Below, piece after piece: positions 54,121 through 64,000 of a DNA stretch of 64,000 bases (the first letter of the stretch is position 1; each line of letters starts with the position of its first letter). The position numbers and the translations under genes are program-made. The notes beneath the pieces were generated by a model that did not search any database, was not told where the DNA came from, and saw only the letters and a list, made by a program, of their open reading frames with translations. Location: positions 2,232,001-2,296,000 of the forward strand of contig NC_015671.1 in the NCBI RefSeq assembly GCF_000218545.1. The letters are read 5' to 3'. Source of the stretch: Cellulomonas gilvus ATCC 13127 (GTDB lineage Bacteria; Actinomycetota; Actinomycetes; Actinomycetales; Cellulomonadaceae).

Positions 54121-55437
54121 TCAGATCCGCACGGGGTTGACGATGTCCGCGTAGATCAGCAGCACGCCCATGAGCCCCAGCACCACGAACACCCCGTACG
54201 CGAGCGGCACCAACCTCGCCGTGTCGAACGGACCCGGCCGCGGCAGCCCGCGCACCCGCGCGACCTGCCGCTTGGCGCCCTCCCAGAGCGCCGCGGCCAC
54301 GTGCCCCCCGTCGAGCGGCGGCAGCGGGATCAGGTTGAACACGAACAGCGCGAGGTTGAGCGCCGCGAGCATCTCGAGCAGCCCGGCGAGCTTGTCGCCC
54401 CAGTCGATCCCGTCCGCGTCGTAGGACGCGATCTCGCCCGCGAACCGCCCGACGCCGACGATGCCGACGATGCTGTCCGTGCCGCGCTCCTCCTGGCCGA
54501 ACGTGGTCTCCACCAGGTCGACCATGCGTGCGGGCAGCGTCGCGACGACGGACATCGTCTGCCACGTGCGCTCGGCCACGACCTGCGGGACCTCCCCGAC
54601 GCCCGTCGGCACCATCGCGGTGGTCGGGGTCACGCCCAGGAAGCCCACAGCGCGCGCGATGGCACGCCCGTCGTCGTCCAGCACCGGCTCACCGTCGTCG
54701 TCGAGCACGGGGCGCTGCGCCAGCACCGGCGTGACCGTGAGCTCGACCTCCTGACCGTCGCGCTGCACCACGACGGGCGTGGCCTGGCCGCCCGAGGCCC
54801 GGATCAGACCCGTGAGCTGGTCCCACGACGCCACGGCGACGCCGTCGTAACGGATCACGGTGTCCCCCGGCAGCAGACCCGCGGCCGCGCCCGGGGCGGG
54901 CTCGTCCGTGGCGGTGCACGTGCGGTCCGCGGGCTCGTCGGCCGGGATGACGCACTGCGAGACGGTGCCGAGCGTCGCGGTCGTGGTCGGCACGCCGAAG
55001 CCCAGCATCACGACCGCCATCAGCACGAACGCGATGATCAGGTTCATCACGGGCCCGCCGAGCATCACGACGAGCTTCTTCGGCGTCGACAGCCGGTAGA
55101 ACGCCCGGTGGTCCTCGCCCGGTCGGATCTCCTCGGCGCTCGCCGCACGCGCGTCCTGCGCGAGCCTGCCCAACCAGGTGCGCGCGGGCGGGTTGCCCAC
55201 GGCCTCGGCGGGTGCGTACATGCCGACGAGCCGCACGAACCCGCCCAGCGGGATGGCCTTGACGCCGTACTCGGTCTCGCCACGCGTGCGCGACCACAGC
55301 GTCGGGCCGAACCCGACGAAGTAGTGGCTCACCCGGACGCCGAACCTCTTGGCGGGCACCATGTGCCCCACCTCGTGCAGCGCGATCGACGCGAGCAGCA
55401 CGACGACGGCGATCAGCACGCCGATCAGGTACTCCAC
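54121..55437 (-). CDS. rseP: site-2 protease, RseP/Rip1 family
   Basis: A 438-residue intramembrane zinc protease. HEVGH at about 22-26 in the first membrane helix and the LDG motif in NLIPLPPLDGGHV near the C-terminus complete the metal site. A PDZ domain (about 205-275, AAGLLPGDTVIRYDGVAV) lies outside. It cleaves anti-sigma factors and similar membrane substrates. GTG 55437 has GGGAGGG upstream. Usually directly after dxr; here a plus-strand oxidoreductase gene intervenes. Confidence 0.95.
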   Translation of the reverse strand: MEYLIGVLIAVVVLLASIALHEVGHMVPAKRFGVRVSHYFVGFGPTLWSRTRGETEYGVKAIPLGGFVRLVGMYAPAEAVGNPPARTWLGRLAQDARAASAEEIRPGEDHRAFYRLSTPKKLVVMLGGPVMNLIIAFVLMAVVMLGFGVPTTTATLGTVSQCVIPADEPADRTCTATDEPAPGAAAGLLPGDTVIRYDGVAVASWDQLTGLIRASGGQATPVVVQRDGQEVELTVTPVLAQRPVLDDDGEPVLDDDGRAIARAVGFLGVTPTTAMVPTGVGEVPQVVAERTWQTMSVVATLPARMVDLVETTFGQEERGTDSIVGIVGVGRFAGEIASYDADGIDWGDKLAGLLEMLAALNLALFVFNLIPLPPLDGGHVAAALWEGAKRQVARVRGLPRPGPFDTARLVPLAYGVFVVLGLMGVLLIYADIVNPVRI

Positions 55438-55586
55438 GGACCCTCCCTGGACCGACCGCGCGGGGGCGCGCGGATGCCCATCATCCACCGCGTTCCTGGG
55501 TGCGCGCCGACGACCCGCGCACGGCACGGGCCGCGCCGCGTGCGTGGCGAGTTGAAGCGGGCGGCGCCGCGGGTGAGCATCAGCAG

Positions 55587-56771
55587 GTGATCCGACGACG
55601 ACGTGCCGACGCCGGCGACGGCCCCCCGCTGTGGGTGGACGGCGCGGCCGTCCCCCGCCCCCCGCTCGACGGCGACACCACGGCCGACGTCGTGGTGGTG
55701 GGCGGCGGCCTGACGGGCCTGTGGACCGCGTACTACCTGCTCGACGCCGACCCGGCGCTCGACGTGCTCGTCGTCGAGGCCGGCGTGACCGGCCAGGACG
55801 AGCGCGGCGTGGGTGCGTGCTCGGCGCGCGCCGGCCTCACCGCGGACGCCCTCGCCGCGCGGCACTCGCGCACGGCCGCCGCGCACGCGCGCGCGCTGCT
55901 GCGTGATGCGGTCGTCGAGGTCGGTGGCGTCGCCGCGGTCGAGGAGATCGACTGCGGCTTCGCGTTCGGCGGCGAGCTGGTCCTGGCCGCCGACGACGAC
56001 GCGCTCACCCGGCTCGAGCGCCAGGCCGCCTCCGCGCAGCGCTGGGGAGACGAGACGCACGTGCTCGACGCGGCCGGACTGCGCGAGCGCGTGCTGGTCG
56101 ACGACGCGGTCGGTGGCACGTGGTCGCCCGAGGCGGCGCGGCTCGACCCGGGGCGCCTGGCGCGCGGCCTGGCCGGCGTCCTGGTCGCGCGTGCGGCCCG
56201 CATCGCGGACCGCACGCCCGCGGCACGCGTCGTCGACCAGGCCGTCGTGACGCCGCACGGCACGGTCCGCGCCGCGACCGTCGTGGACACCCGGCCCGAG
56301 GCACCCGAGCTGCGTGCCTGGGCCGCGACGCTCGCCACGGCGCCGCTGCCCGACGCGACATGGGCGCGGATCGGTCTCGCGGATGCCGAGGTGCTCGCGC
56401 ACGGCGACGGCCTGCGCGTCGTCCGCACCCCCGACGGGCGGCTCGTGGCCGGCCGCGCGCGACCCGGGGCGCCGCGCCTGGTCCGCGCCCTGGACGCGCT
56501 GCTGCGCCCGCCCGCGTCGGCCACGGCGCTGCACGACCTGCTCGTCGACCTGCTGCCGGTGCTGACCGACGCGCCCGTGACGCACGCGTGGCTGCGACCG
56601 CTCGCGGCCTCCGGCGCGCTGCCGTCGGTCGGCCACGTGCCGGGCGCCACGTGGGCGCGCAGCGGCGGGACCGGACCGGCCGCCGCCAACGTCGCGGGAC
56701 GCACCGTCGCCGAGCTCATCACGGGCACCGCGTCCGAGCTCGCGACCGCGCCCTGGGTGCGGCGCGCCTGA
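55587..56771 (+). CDS. FAD-dependent oxidoreductase (DAO family)
   Basis: A 394-residue flavoprotein. The Rossmann dinucleotide motif VVVGGGLTGLWTAYYLL (about 33-50) and the acidic end of beta2 (VVEAG) are clear, and the fold is that of D-amino-acid/amine oxidases such as gamma-glutamylputrescine oxidase. It is shorter than most of the family, and the usual GxSGRNGG after beta2 reads GVGACSARAGL. The substrate is unknown. It is on the opposite strand between dxr and rseP, divergent from rseP. The GTG start is the best available; no good ribosome site. Confidence 0.78.
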   Translation: MIRRRRADAGDGPPLWVDGAAVPRPPLDGDTTADVVVVGGGLTGLWTAYYLLDADPALDVLVVEAGVTGQDERGVGACSARAGLTADALAARHSRTAAAHARALLRDAVVEVGGVAAVEEIDCGFAFGGELVLAADDDALTRLERQAASAQRWGDETHVLDAAGLRERVLVDDAVGGTWSPEAARLDPGRLARGLAGVLVARAARIADRTPAARVVDQAVVTPHGTVRAATVVDTRPEAPELRAWAATLATAPLPDATWARIGLADAEVLAHGDGLRVVRTPDGRLVAGRARPGAPRLVRALDALLRPPASATALHDLLVDLLPVLTDAPVTHAWLRPLAASGALPSVGHVPGATWARSGGTGPAAANVAGRTVAELITGTASELATAPWVRRA

Positions 56772-56778
56772 ACCTCTC

Positions 56779-56802
56779 GGTCAGCGCTGCGGTCAGCGCT
56801 GC
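56779..56802. repeat. 12-bp tandem duplication at the dxr stop
   Basis: GGTCAGCGCTGC occurs twice in a row, giving a second in-frame stop 12 nt after the dxr stop. Confidence 0.8.
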
Positions 56803-57974
56803 GCGAGCAGCGCGTCGGCCCGCGTGCGTGCCCACGTCTCGGCGGCCAGCACGGCCTCGAGCGAGAGGTCCTCGGCGGCGGTCCCGGCGTGCTCGTCGAG
56901 CACGCGCTCGACCGTCGTGACGATGTCGAGGAAGCCGATCCGCCCCGCCAGGAACGCCGCGACGCACTGCTCGTTGGCCGCGTTGTAGACGGCCGGGTGC
57001 GTGGCCGACGCCGCGACCGCGTGCCGCGCGAGCCGCACGGCACGGAACAGGTCCTCGTCGAGCGGCTCGAACGTCCAGGACGTGGCCGCCGTCCAGTCGC
57101 ACGCGGGCGCGACGTCCTCGAGCCGCTCGGGCCAGGACAGCCCGAGCGCGATCGGGAGCCGCATGTCGGGCGGCGACGCCTGCGCGATCGTCGAGCCGTC
57201 GACGAACTGCACCATCGAGTGCACGACCGACTGCGGGTGCACCACCACGTCGATCCGCTCCACGGGCACGTCGAACAGCAGGTGTGCCTCGATCAGCTCG
57301 AGCCCCTTGTTCATGAGCGTGGCGGAGTTGATCGTCACCACCGGGCCCATCGCCCACGTGGGGTGCGCGAGCGCCTGCTGCGGTGTGACGGCCTTCACGT
57401 CGTCCGCGGTCCAGCCGCGGAACGGTCCGCCCGACGCGGTGAGCACCAGTCGAGCCACCTCGCCCGCGGTGCCGGACCGCAGCGCCTGTGCGAGCGCCGA
57501 GTGCTCGGAGTCGACCGGCACGATCTGGTCCGGGCGCGTCGCCGCGCGCCGCACCAGGGCGCCGCCGACCACCAGCGACTCCTTGTTGGCGAGCGCGAGC
57601 GTGCTCCCGGCCCGCAGCGCCGCGAGCGTGGGCTGCAGGCCCACCGAGCCGGTCACGCCGTTGAGCACGACGTCGGCACCCTCGCCCGCGAGCTCGGTGG
57701 CCGCCGCGGGCCCGGCCAGGACCGCGACGCCGCGAGCTCCCGCGGCGGTCAGCGCGTCGCGCACCGCGGGCGCGGCGCGCTCGTCGGCGACCGCGACGCG
57801 GGCGACCTCCAGCTCGACGGCCTGCCGCGCCAGCAGCGCGGGATCCCCGCCGCCCGCCGCCAGGCCGGTCACCCGGAACCGGTCGGGGTGCCGCACGACG
57901 ACGTCGATCGCCTGCGTCCCGATCGACCCCGTCGAGCCGAGCAGCACGACGCTCCGGACGCGCTCCGCGCTCAC
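56793..57974 (-). CDS. dxr: 1-deoxy-D-xylulose 5-phosphate reductoisomerase
   Basis: A 393-residue NADPH-dependent enzyme that commits to the MEP pathway by making MEP. Visible: GSTGSIGTQ (NADPH), [19 protein letters not shown] (metal-binding Asp/Glu), TASGGPFRG and the [22 protein letters not shown] block. Target of fosmidomycin by family. GTG 57974 lies 10 nt after the DivIVA-like gene, in the same operon. Confidence 0.96.
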   Translation of the reverse strand: MSAERVRSVVLLGSTGSIGTQAIDVVVRHPDRFRVTGLAAGGGDPALLARQAVELEVARVAVADERAAPAVRDALTAAGARGVAVLAGPAAATELAGEGADVVLNGVTGSVGLQPTLAALRAGSTLALANKESLVVGGALVRRAATRPDQIVPVDSEHSALAQALRSGTAGEVARLVLTASGGPFRGWTADDVKAVTPQQALAHPTWAMGPVVTINSATLMNKGLELIEAHLLFDVPVERIDVVVHPQSVVHSMVQFVDGSTIAQASPPDMRLPIALGLSWPERLEDVAPACDWTAATSWTFEPLDEDLFRAVRLARHAVAASATHPAVYNAANEQCVAAFLAGRIGFLDIVTTVERVLDEHAGTAAEDLSLEAVLAAETWARTRADALLAQR

Positions 57975-57984
57975 GCGCCGCGCC

Positions 57985-58539
57985 TCACTCGACGCCGAGC
58001 AGGACCTCGACGGCCCGCGCGACGAACGCGTCCACGGCGGGCTCGCCATAGGCGTCACTGCCCTTGCGACGGCGGAACGTGGCCGAGCGGACCTCACCCG
58101 ACGTGAGCGCCGCACCCTTGTCGAAGTACGCGATCAGCCGGTGGCACAGCGCGTCGACATCCGCGGGCTCGTAGCCCTGCTCGCGGCCCTGGGGCGGCGC
58201 GAACCGGTCGCCGTCGGGTCGCCCGAGCCGGCCGTACAGCGTCCTGGCCTGCTCGCCGAGCTGCGCCATCCACGCCTGCTGACCGTGCTGCTGCACGTAC
58301 TCGGCCCGCGCGCGCGCGACGAACGCGGACTCGAGACGGTCGAGCGCCGCGTCGACGGCGGCCGTCGCGTACCCGCCGCGCACCATCTCGAACCCGACGC
58401 GGCGCACGTCCTTGGCCGAGAGCGCCGTGCCCGGCCCCTTCTCGTACATCGCGCGCGCGTGGTCGAAGAACTCGTCGACCTCGTCCGGGTCGTACCCCGA
58501 CCGGAAGCCCGACACCGTCCGGAACATGCCGTCGCTCAC
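57985..58539 (-). CDS. DivIVA-domain-like protein
   Basis: A 184-residue cytoplasmic protein composed of several short modules with the DivIVA N-terminal pattern (F/GY-x4-VD-x-F): [36 protein letters not shown] and [10 protein letters not shown]. It lacks the long coiled coil of DivIVA/Wag31, so a pole-organising role is not assured. Coupled to rlmN by GTGA and followed by dxr after 10 nt. Conserved at this locus in relatives by my recollection; function unknown. Confidence 0.82.
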   Translation of the reverse strand: MSDGMFRTVSGFRSGYDPDEVDEFFDHARAMYEKGPGTALSAKDVRRVGFEMVRGGYATAAVDAALDRLESAFVARARAEYVQQHGQQAWMAQLGEQARTLYGRLGRPDGDRFAPPQGREQGYEPADVDALCHRLIAYFDKGAALTSGEVRSATFRRRKGSDAYGEPAVDAFVARAVEVLLGVE

Positions 58540-59663
58540 TCGTCCTCCTCCGCGGCGAGCTGGCCGCACGCGCCGTCGATGTCGCTGCCACGGGTGTCCC
58601 GGATCGTCGTCGGGATCCCGTGCGCACGCAAGCGTGCCACGAACTCCTGCTCCACCCGGGGATCGCTCGCCGTCCACCGCGAGTTCGGCACGGGGTTGAG
58701 CGGGATCGGGTTGCAGTGCACCCATCCGCGGCCGCGCGCGTTGAGCTTCTCGCCCAGGAGGTCCGCCCGCCACGCGTGGTCGTTCACGTCGCGGATCAGC
58801 GCGTACTCGATCGAGACCCGCCGGCCCGTGACCTCGAAGTAGTGGTAGGCGGCGTCGAGCGCCTCGTCGACGTCCCAGCGCGTGTTCACGGGCACCAGCT
58901 CGCTGCGCAGCTCGTCGTCCGGAGCGTGCAGCGACAGCGCGAGCGTCACCGGGATGCCCTCGTCGGCCAGCTTGCGCATCGCGGGGACCATGCCGACGGT
59001 CGAGACCGTGACGTTGCGCGCGGACAGGCCCAGGCCCTCGGGCGCCGGGGCGACGAGCGTGCGCACCGTCGCCATGATCGCCTTGTAGTTGGCCAGCGGC
59101 TCGCCCATCCCCATGAACACGACGTTCGACAGACGCGTGGGCCCGCCGGGGACCTCGCCCGCCTGCAGCGCGCGCGCCGCCTCGCGGACCTGCTCGACGA
59201 TCTCGGCCGTCGACAGGTTGCGCGTCAGGCCCATCTGACCCGTGGCGCAGAACGCGCACGCGAGGCCGCACCCGGCCTGCGAGGAGATGCACAGCGTGGT
59301 GCGGTTCGCGTACCGCATGAGCACCGACTCGACCTTGGCGTGGTCGAACAGGTGCCACAGCGTCTTGACCGTCGTGCCGCCGTCCGCGGTCTGCGTGCGC
59401 GCCCTGGTGAGCAGCTGCGGGAACAGGTCGGCCACGAGCGTGTCACGCGTCGCCGCGGGAAGGTCCGTCATCGCGGCCGCGTCGGCCGTGAGGTGCGTGA
59501 AGTAGTGCGTCGCGAGCTGCTTGGCCCGGAACGGCTTCTCCCCGAGCGCGGTCACCGCGGCGACGCGCTCGTCGGGCGTGAGGTCGACGAAGTGCCGGGG
59601 CGGCTTGCCCCGGGGCCCGCGGACGGGTGAGGACAGGTCCAGGCGGACGGGGGTGGCGGGCAC
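58536..59663 (-). CDS. rlmN: dual-specificity 23S rRNA/tRNA adenine C2-methyltransferase
   Basis: A 375-residue radical-SAM enzyme that methylates A2503 in 23S rRNA and A37 in tRNA. The cluster motif [14 protein letters not shown] and [24 protein letters not shown] and the C-terminal catalytic cysteine in DIDGACGQL are visible. GTG 59663 has GGAG 7 nt upstream. Part of the cdsA-rlmN-DivIVA-dxr unit. Confidence 0.95.
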   Translation of the reverse strand: MPATPVRLDLSSPVRGPRGKPPRHFVDLTPDERVAAVTALGEKPFRAKQLATHYFTHLTADAAAMTDLPAATRDTLVADLFPQLLTRARTQTADGGTTVKTLWHLFDHAKVESVLMRYANRTTLCISSQAGCGLACAFCATGQMGLTRNLSTAEIVEQVREAARALQAGEVPGGPTRLSNVVFMGMGEPLANYKAIMATVRTLVAPAPEGLGLSARNVTVSTVGMVPAMRKLADEGIPVTLALSLHAPDDELRSELVPVNTRWDVDEALDAAYHYFEVTGRRVSIEYALIRDVNDHAWRADLLGEKLNARGRGWVHCNPIPLNPVPNSRWTASDPRVEQEFVARLRAHGIPTTIRDTRGSDIDGACGQLAAEEDE

Positions 59664-59688
59664 GGGTGACTCCGGGGGATGGACTGGG

Positions 59689-60537
59689 CTAGAAGCCGAC
59701 GGGGGCCGGCTGCAGCAGGGTGAGGACCAGGTAGACGGCGGGCGCCGTGAGCAGGAGCGAGTCGAGGCGGTCGAGCACGCCGCCGTGACCGGGCACCAGG
59801 CGTCCCATGTCCTTGAGCTCGAGGTCACGCTTGAGCATCGACTCCGCGAGGTCGCCCAGCGTCGCGGTGACGACGGTCGCCAGGCCCAGGAACACGCCGA
59901 CCAGCGGCTCACCCTCGAACGCGACCTGCACGCTCACGACCCCGACGACGCATGCGAGCACGACCGAGCCCGCGAGCCCCTCCCACGACTTCTTGGGGCT
60001 GACCGACGGCGCGAGCGGGTGCCGGCCGAGCAGCACGCCGACCGCGAACCCGCCCGTGTCGCTCGCGACGCACAGCAGGATGAAGACGAGCACGCGCGCC
60101 GGGCCGTCGGGCTCCGCGAGCATGAGCATCACGAAGCCCGCCAGGAACGGCAGGTACGCCGCCGCGAACGCACCGCCGACCACGTCACGCAGCGCGCTGT
60201 CGCCGCTGCCGTCGAGGACCCGCCACACCACGACGCCGCCGACGGTCAGCATGAACGAGACGAACAGCGCCTCCGGCCCGGCGGTGTACGACGAGACCAG
60301 GATCCCGACCGCGCCCACCAGCAGGGGCAGCAGCGGCAGGTGGATCGCGCGGCGGGTGAACGCCTGCGCGAGCTCCCACAGGCCCGCGCACACCGCGAGC
60401 ACCGCCACCACGAGGAACGCCTCCTTCCTGATGAACAGGGAGGCGACCACGACGACGAGCATGCCGACGCCGACCGAGATCGCGACCGGGAGGTCACGAC
60501 CCGGTCGAGACGTGGTGGGGGCGGCGAGCTGCGTCAT
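59689..60537 (-). CDS. cdsA: phosphatidate cytidylyltransferase
   Basis: A 282-residue membrane enzyme with about eight hydrophobic segments, making CDP-diacylglycerol. The CdsA signature is in the C-terminal third: [31 protein letters not shown] and [12 protein letters not shown]. It supplies the substrate of PgsA (9.5 kb). Its ATG overlaps the frr stop by one base. Confidence 0.95.
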   Translation of the reverse strand: MTQLAAPTTSRPGRDLPVAISVGVGMLVVVVASLFIRKEAFLVVAVLAVCAGLWELAQAFTRRAIHLPLLPLLVGAVGILVSSYTAGPEALFVSFMLTVGGVVVWRVLDGSGDSALRDVVGGAFAAAYLPFLAGFVMLMLAEPDGPARVLVFILLCVASDTGGFAVGVLLGRHPLAPSVSPKKSWEGLAGSVVLACVVGVVSVQVAFEGEPLVGVFLGLATVVTATLGDLAESMLKRDLELKDMGRLVPGHGGVLDRLDSLLLTAPAVYLVLTLLQPAPVGF

Positions 60538-61094
60538 CAGACCTCGAGCAGCTCGCTCTCCTTGGACGTCAGCAGGTGGTCGATCGTGTCCACGTGCTTC
60601 TTGGTCAGCGCCTCGAGCTCCTTCTCGGCGCGTGCGACCTCGTCCTCGCCCGCCTCGCCGTCCTTGACGATGCGGTCGAGCTCCTCCTTGGCGCGGCGGC
60701 GCACCGCACGCACCGACGTGCGCGCCTGCTCGGCCTTCGCCTTGGCGAGCTTCACGAAGTCGCGGCGACGCTCCTCGGTGAGGGCGGGCAGCACGACGCG
60801 GATGACGTTGCCGTCGTTGTTGGGGTTGACGCCCAGGTCCGAGTCCCGCAGCGCCTTCTCGACCGCCGCGGTCGCCGACTTGTCGAACGGCGAGATCAGC
60901 ACCGTGCGCGCCTCGGTCACGTTGAACGACGCGAGCTGCTGCAGCGGCGTCGGCGAGCCGTAGTAGTCGACGAAGATCTTGGAGAACATCGCGGCGTTCG
61001 CACGGCCCGTGCGGATGGTCGCGAAGTCGTCCTTGGCGACCTCGATCGCCTTGTCCATCTTCTCCTCGGCCTCGAGCAGCGTCTCGTCGATCAC
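60537..61094 (-). CDS. frr: ribosome recycling factor
   Basis: 185 residues, the family length. Pattern: [71 protein letters not shown] and [11 protein letters not shown]. It splits post-termination ribosomes with EF-G. GTG 61094 is set by GAGGAGAA upstream. Order pyrH-frr-cdsA is conserved. Confidence 0.97.
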   Translation of the reverse strand: MIDETLLEAEEKMDKAIEVAKDDFATIRTGRANAAMFSKIFVDYYGSPTPLQQLASFNVTEARTVLISPFDKSATAAVEKALRDSDLGVNPNNDGNVIRVVLPALTEERRRDFVKLAKAKAEQARTSVRAVRRRAKEELDRIVKDGEAGEDEVARAEKELEALTKKHVDTIDHLLTSKESELLEV

Positions 61095-61143
61095 CGGTTC
61101 TCCTCGTGCATTCGTTCGATCAGGCTCAGGACGAGTCTGCTGG

Positions 61144-61890
61144 TCAGTCTGCCGTGACGGACGTGCCGATCTTCTCACCCTGGAGCGCGCGGGTGACGTT
61201 GCCGACCTCCTCGAGGCCGAACACGCGCATGACCACGTCGTTGTCGCGGCACAGCGACAGCGCGGTGGCGTCCATCACGGCCAGGTCGCCCACCAGGGCG
61301 TCGGTGTACGTGAGGTGGTCGAGCTTCACGGCGTCGGGGTCCGTGCGCGGGTCCGCGCTGTACACGCCGTCCACGCCGTTCTTGCCCATGAGCACCTCCT
61401 GGCAGTGCGTCTCCAGGGCGCGCTGCACGCTCACGGTGTCGGTCGAGAAGTACGGCATGCCCGCACCCGCGCCGAAGATGACGACGCGGCCCTTCTCGAG
61501 GTGCCGGATCGCGCGCAGCGGGATGTAGGGCTCGGCGACCTGGCCCATCGTGATCGCGGTCTGCACGCGCGTGCTCACGCCCGCCTGCTCCAGGAAGTCC
61601 TGCAGCGCCAGGCAGTTCATGACCGTGCCGAGCATGCCCATGTAGTCCGCGCGGGCCCGGTCCATGCCGCTCGCGGACAGCTCGGCACCACGGAAGAAGT
61701 TGCCGCCGCCGACGACGATCGCGACCTCGACGCCGCCGCGCACCGCGACCGCGATCTCCTCGGCCACGCGCCGGACCACGTCCACCGCGAGGCCGACCGA
61801 ACCGCCTCCGAACGTCTCACCCGAGAGCTTCAGCAGCACCCGGCGCCGGGGGGCGACCGTGGTCGCGTCGGTGGAAGTGTCCAGGGTCAC
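61144..61890 (-). CDS. pyrH: UMP kinase
   Basis: A 248-residue amino-acid-kinase-fold enzyme that phosphorylates UMP. Visible: [38 protein letters not shown] and [22 protein letters not shown] 61890, with GGAGG 6 nt upstream, is preferred to GTG 61914. It follows tsf beyond a hairpin and precedes frr by 49 nt. Confidence 0.96.
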   Translation of the reverse strand: MTLDTSTDATTVAPRRRVLLKLSGETFGGGSVGLAVDVVRRVAEEIAVAVRGGVEVAIVVGGGNFFRGAELSASGMDRARADYMGMLGTVMNCLALQDFLEQAGVSTRVQTAITMGQVAEPYIPLRAIRHLEKGRVVIFGAGAGMPYFSTDTVSVQRALETHCQEVLMGKNGVDGVYSADPRTDPDAVKLDHLTYTDALVGDLAVMDATALSLCRDNDVVMRVFGLEEVGNVTRALQGEKIGTSVTAD

Positions 61891-61928
61891 GTCGCCTCCA
61901 GGCGGGTCGCTCACGGGCTTGCCTACGC

Positions 61929-61963
61929 CGGTGGCCCCGGCCCACCTGGGACCAGGGCCACCG
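61929..61963 (-). terminator. hairpin between tsf and pyrH
   Basis: 9-bp CGGTGGCCC / GGGCCACCG stem with a 17-nt loop that can form a small inner stem, 17 nt beyond the tsf stop. Likely terminator or attenuator separating rpsB-tsf from pyrH. Confidence 0.6.
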
Positions 61964-61979
61964 TGCGTCGATGGTGGGA

Positions 61980-62825
61980 TCAGGCTCCCACGCGGAAACG
62001 GACGAAGCCCGTCACCGTGCCGCCGGCCTCCGCCAGCACCTGACCGACCGACTTCTTCGAGTCCTTGGCGAACGCCTGGTCGACCAGGACGTTCTCCTTG
62101 AAGTACCCCGTGAGCCGGCCCTCGACGATCTTCGCGAGCGCGGCCTCGGGCTTGCCCTCGTTGCGGGCCGTCTCCTCGGCGATCTTGCGCTCGTTCTCGA
62201 CCGTCTCGGCCGGGACCTCGTCACGCGTGAGGTACAGCGGCGAGAACGCCGCGATGTGCGTCGCCACGTCACGCGCGACCGAGGCCGCGGCCGCGTCCGT
62301 CGCGACGAGCACGCCGACCTGCGGGGGCAGGTCCTTGTTGACCTTGTGCAGGTAGACCTCGACGTGCTCGCCGGCCACGCGGGCCAGACGACGCACGACG
62401 ACGCGCTCACCGAGCGTGGCGGCCGTCTCGTCGACGATGTTCTGCACGGTCGTGCCCTCGTACTCGGCCGACGTCAGCGCGTCCGCGTCGCGGGCACCCG
62501 TCGAGACGGCCGCCGCGAGCACGCGCTCGGCGAGCGAGATGAACGACTGGCTCTTCGCCACGAAGTCGGTCTCCGAGTTGACCTCGACCAGCACGCCGGT
62601 CTGGCCCTCGCCGTCGGCCGTGGGGCCGACGTGCGCCGCGACCAGACCGTCGGAGGCCGCACGGCCCTCACGCTTGCCGACGCCCTTGAGGCCCTTCACG
62701 CGGATGATCTCGAGCGCCTTGGCCGGGTCGCCCTCGGCCTCCTCGAGCGCCTTCTTGACGTCGAGCATGCCGGCGCCGGTCTTCTCGCGCAGGTCCTTGA
62801 TGTCCTGGAGCGAGTAGTTCGCCAT
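61980..62825 (-). CDS. tsf: elongation factor Ts
   Basis: A 281-residue nucleotide exchange factor for EF-Tu. N-terminal UBA-like domain with [22 protein letters not shown], then [11 protein letters not shown] of the core and [18 protein letters not shown] near the C-terminus. ATG 62825; the gene follows rpsB by 46 nt. Confidence 0.97.
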   Translation of the reverse strand: MANYSLQDIKDLREKTGAGMLDVKKALEEAEGDPAKALEIIRVKGLKGVGKREGRAASDGLVAAHVGPTADGEGQTGVLVEVNSETDFVAKSQSFISLAERVLAAAVSTGARDADALTSAEYEGTTVQNIVDETAATLGERVVVRRLARVAGEHVEVYLHKVNKDLPPQVGVLVATDAAAASVARDVATHIAAFSPLYLTRDEVPAETVENERKIAEETARNEGKPEAALAKIVEGRLTGYFKENVLVDQAFAKDSKKSVGQVLAEAGGTVTGFVRFRVGA

Positions 62826-62871
62826 CAGTGTGTCCGTTCTTGTCGATGAAGCGATCGAAGACGTGCGGTGC

Positions 62872-63771
<900 letters not shown>

Positions 63772-64000
63772 GGCACTTCCTTCCGTGGCGCACCGCTCGG
63801 CGGGGCGCACGTCAGGCGGGCCGCCGTTCGTGCCGGGTCCGTGCGGACGTCCGGCGGGCGGTCCCGCAGTTCGGTTGTCGGCGCCGGCGGATGCCGGAGC
63901 CCCTGGTGCCCTGGCGTCCCGCACCGGCCGGGAAGGACCCGACCGGACCACGCGGAGGACGCCCCGGATCCACCGCCGCGAACGGCGGCGTCCCGGAGGA
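63772..64000 (-). other. rpsB upstream region and leader
   Basis: About 230 bases with no gene I can support. No TANNNT box stands out, so the promoter is not located. It contains a very stable hairpin on the minus strand, CCGCCG-TTCG-CGGCGG (63988-63973), which may be the terminator of the gene beyond the window edge or part of an rpsB leader. Confidence 0.4.

Overview
The window is a single stretch of chromosome from a very GC-rich actinobacterium. The gene content (IF-2 with a long Gly/Pro/Arg-rich N-terminus, RNase J, ClgR, DUF3046, Lhr next to Nei2) and a CenC-like modular GH9 endoglucanase with a CelR-type operator point to a cellulolytic Micrococcales genus. Cellulomonas is the best guess from family knowledge. 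I see no rRNA or tRNA gene, insertion sequence, prophage or CRISPR array, and no gap longer than 300 bases without a gene.

Layout, left to right. 1-8.3 kb: DUF3046 and a membrane-anchored phosphodiesterase-like protein (minus, ATGA-coupled), divergent from lhr-nei2 (plus), a DNA-repair pair. 8.4-10.1 kb: pgsA-cinA-clgR (minus). 10.2-16.6 kb: capA (plus), then ftsK with a GGDEF/EAL protein coupled behind it (minus). 16.6-20.8 kb: thyA-folA-dapA-rnj (minus). 20.9-24.2 kb: aldehyde dehydrogenase, azlCD and a GNAT acetyltransferase behind a short leader ORF (plus). 24.2-26.3 kb: an AraC-like regulator and dapB with a small TPR membrane protein (minus). 26.5-29.6 kb: a secreted subtilase with C-terminal RTX repeats (plus).

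29.6-47.6 kb is the conserved translation/RNA block rimP-nusA-ylxR-infB-rbfA-truB-ribF-rpsO-pnp-M16 (minus). It is interrupted twice. A tetR/MFS-efflux divergon lies between rbfA and truB, and the cellulase lies between truB and ribF. 47.7-52.4 kb: a DUF4439 lipoprotein (plus), proS (minus), an Fpg/Nei glycosylase (plus) and a GNAT protein (minus). 52.5-63.8 kb: the isoprenoid/envelope and translation block rpsB-tsf-pyrH-frr-cdsA-rlmN-DivIVA-like-dxr // rseP-DUF1801-ispG (minus). A plus-strand FAD oxidoreductase splits it between dxr and rseP.

Two general properties stand out. Many genes have a TANNNT hexamer 6-7 nt before the start codon, which predicts leaderless mRNAs and fixes several starts. 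Stop/start overlaps of 1-4 nt are common, including tetR-truB and ftsK-GGDEF/EAL, which couple unexpected partners.
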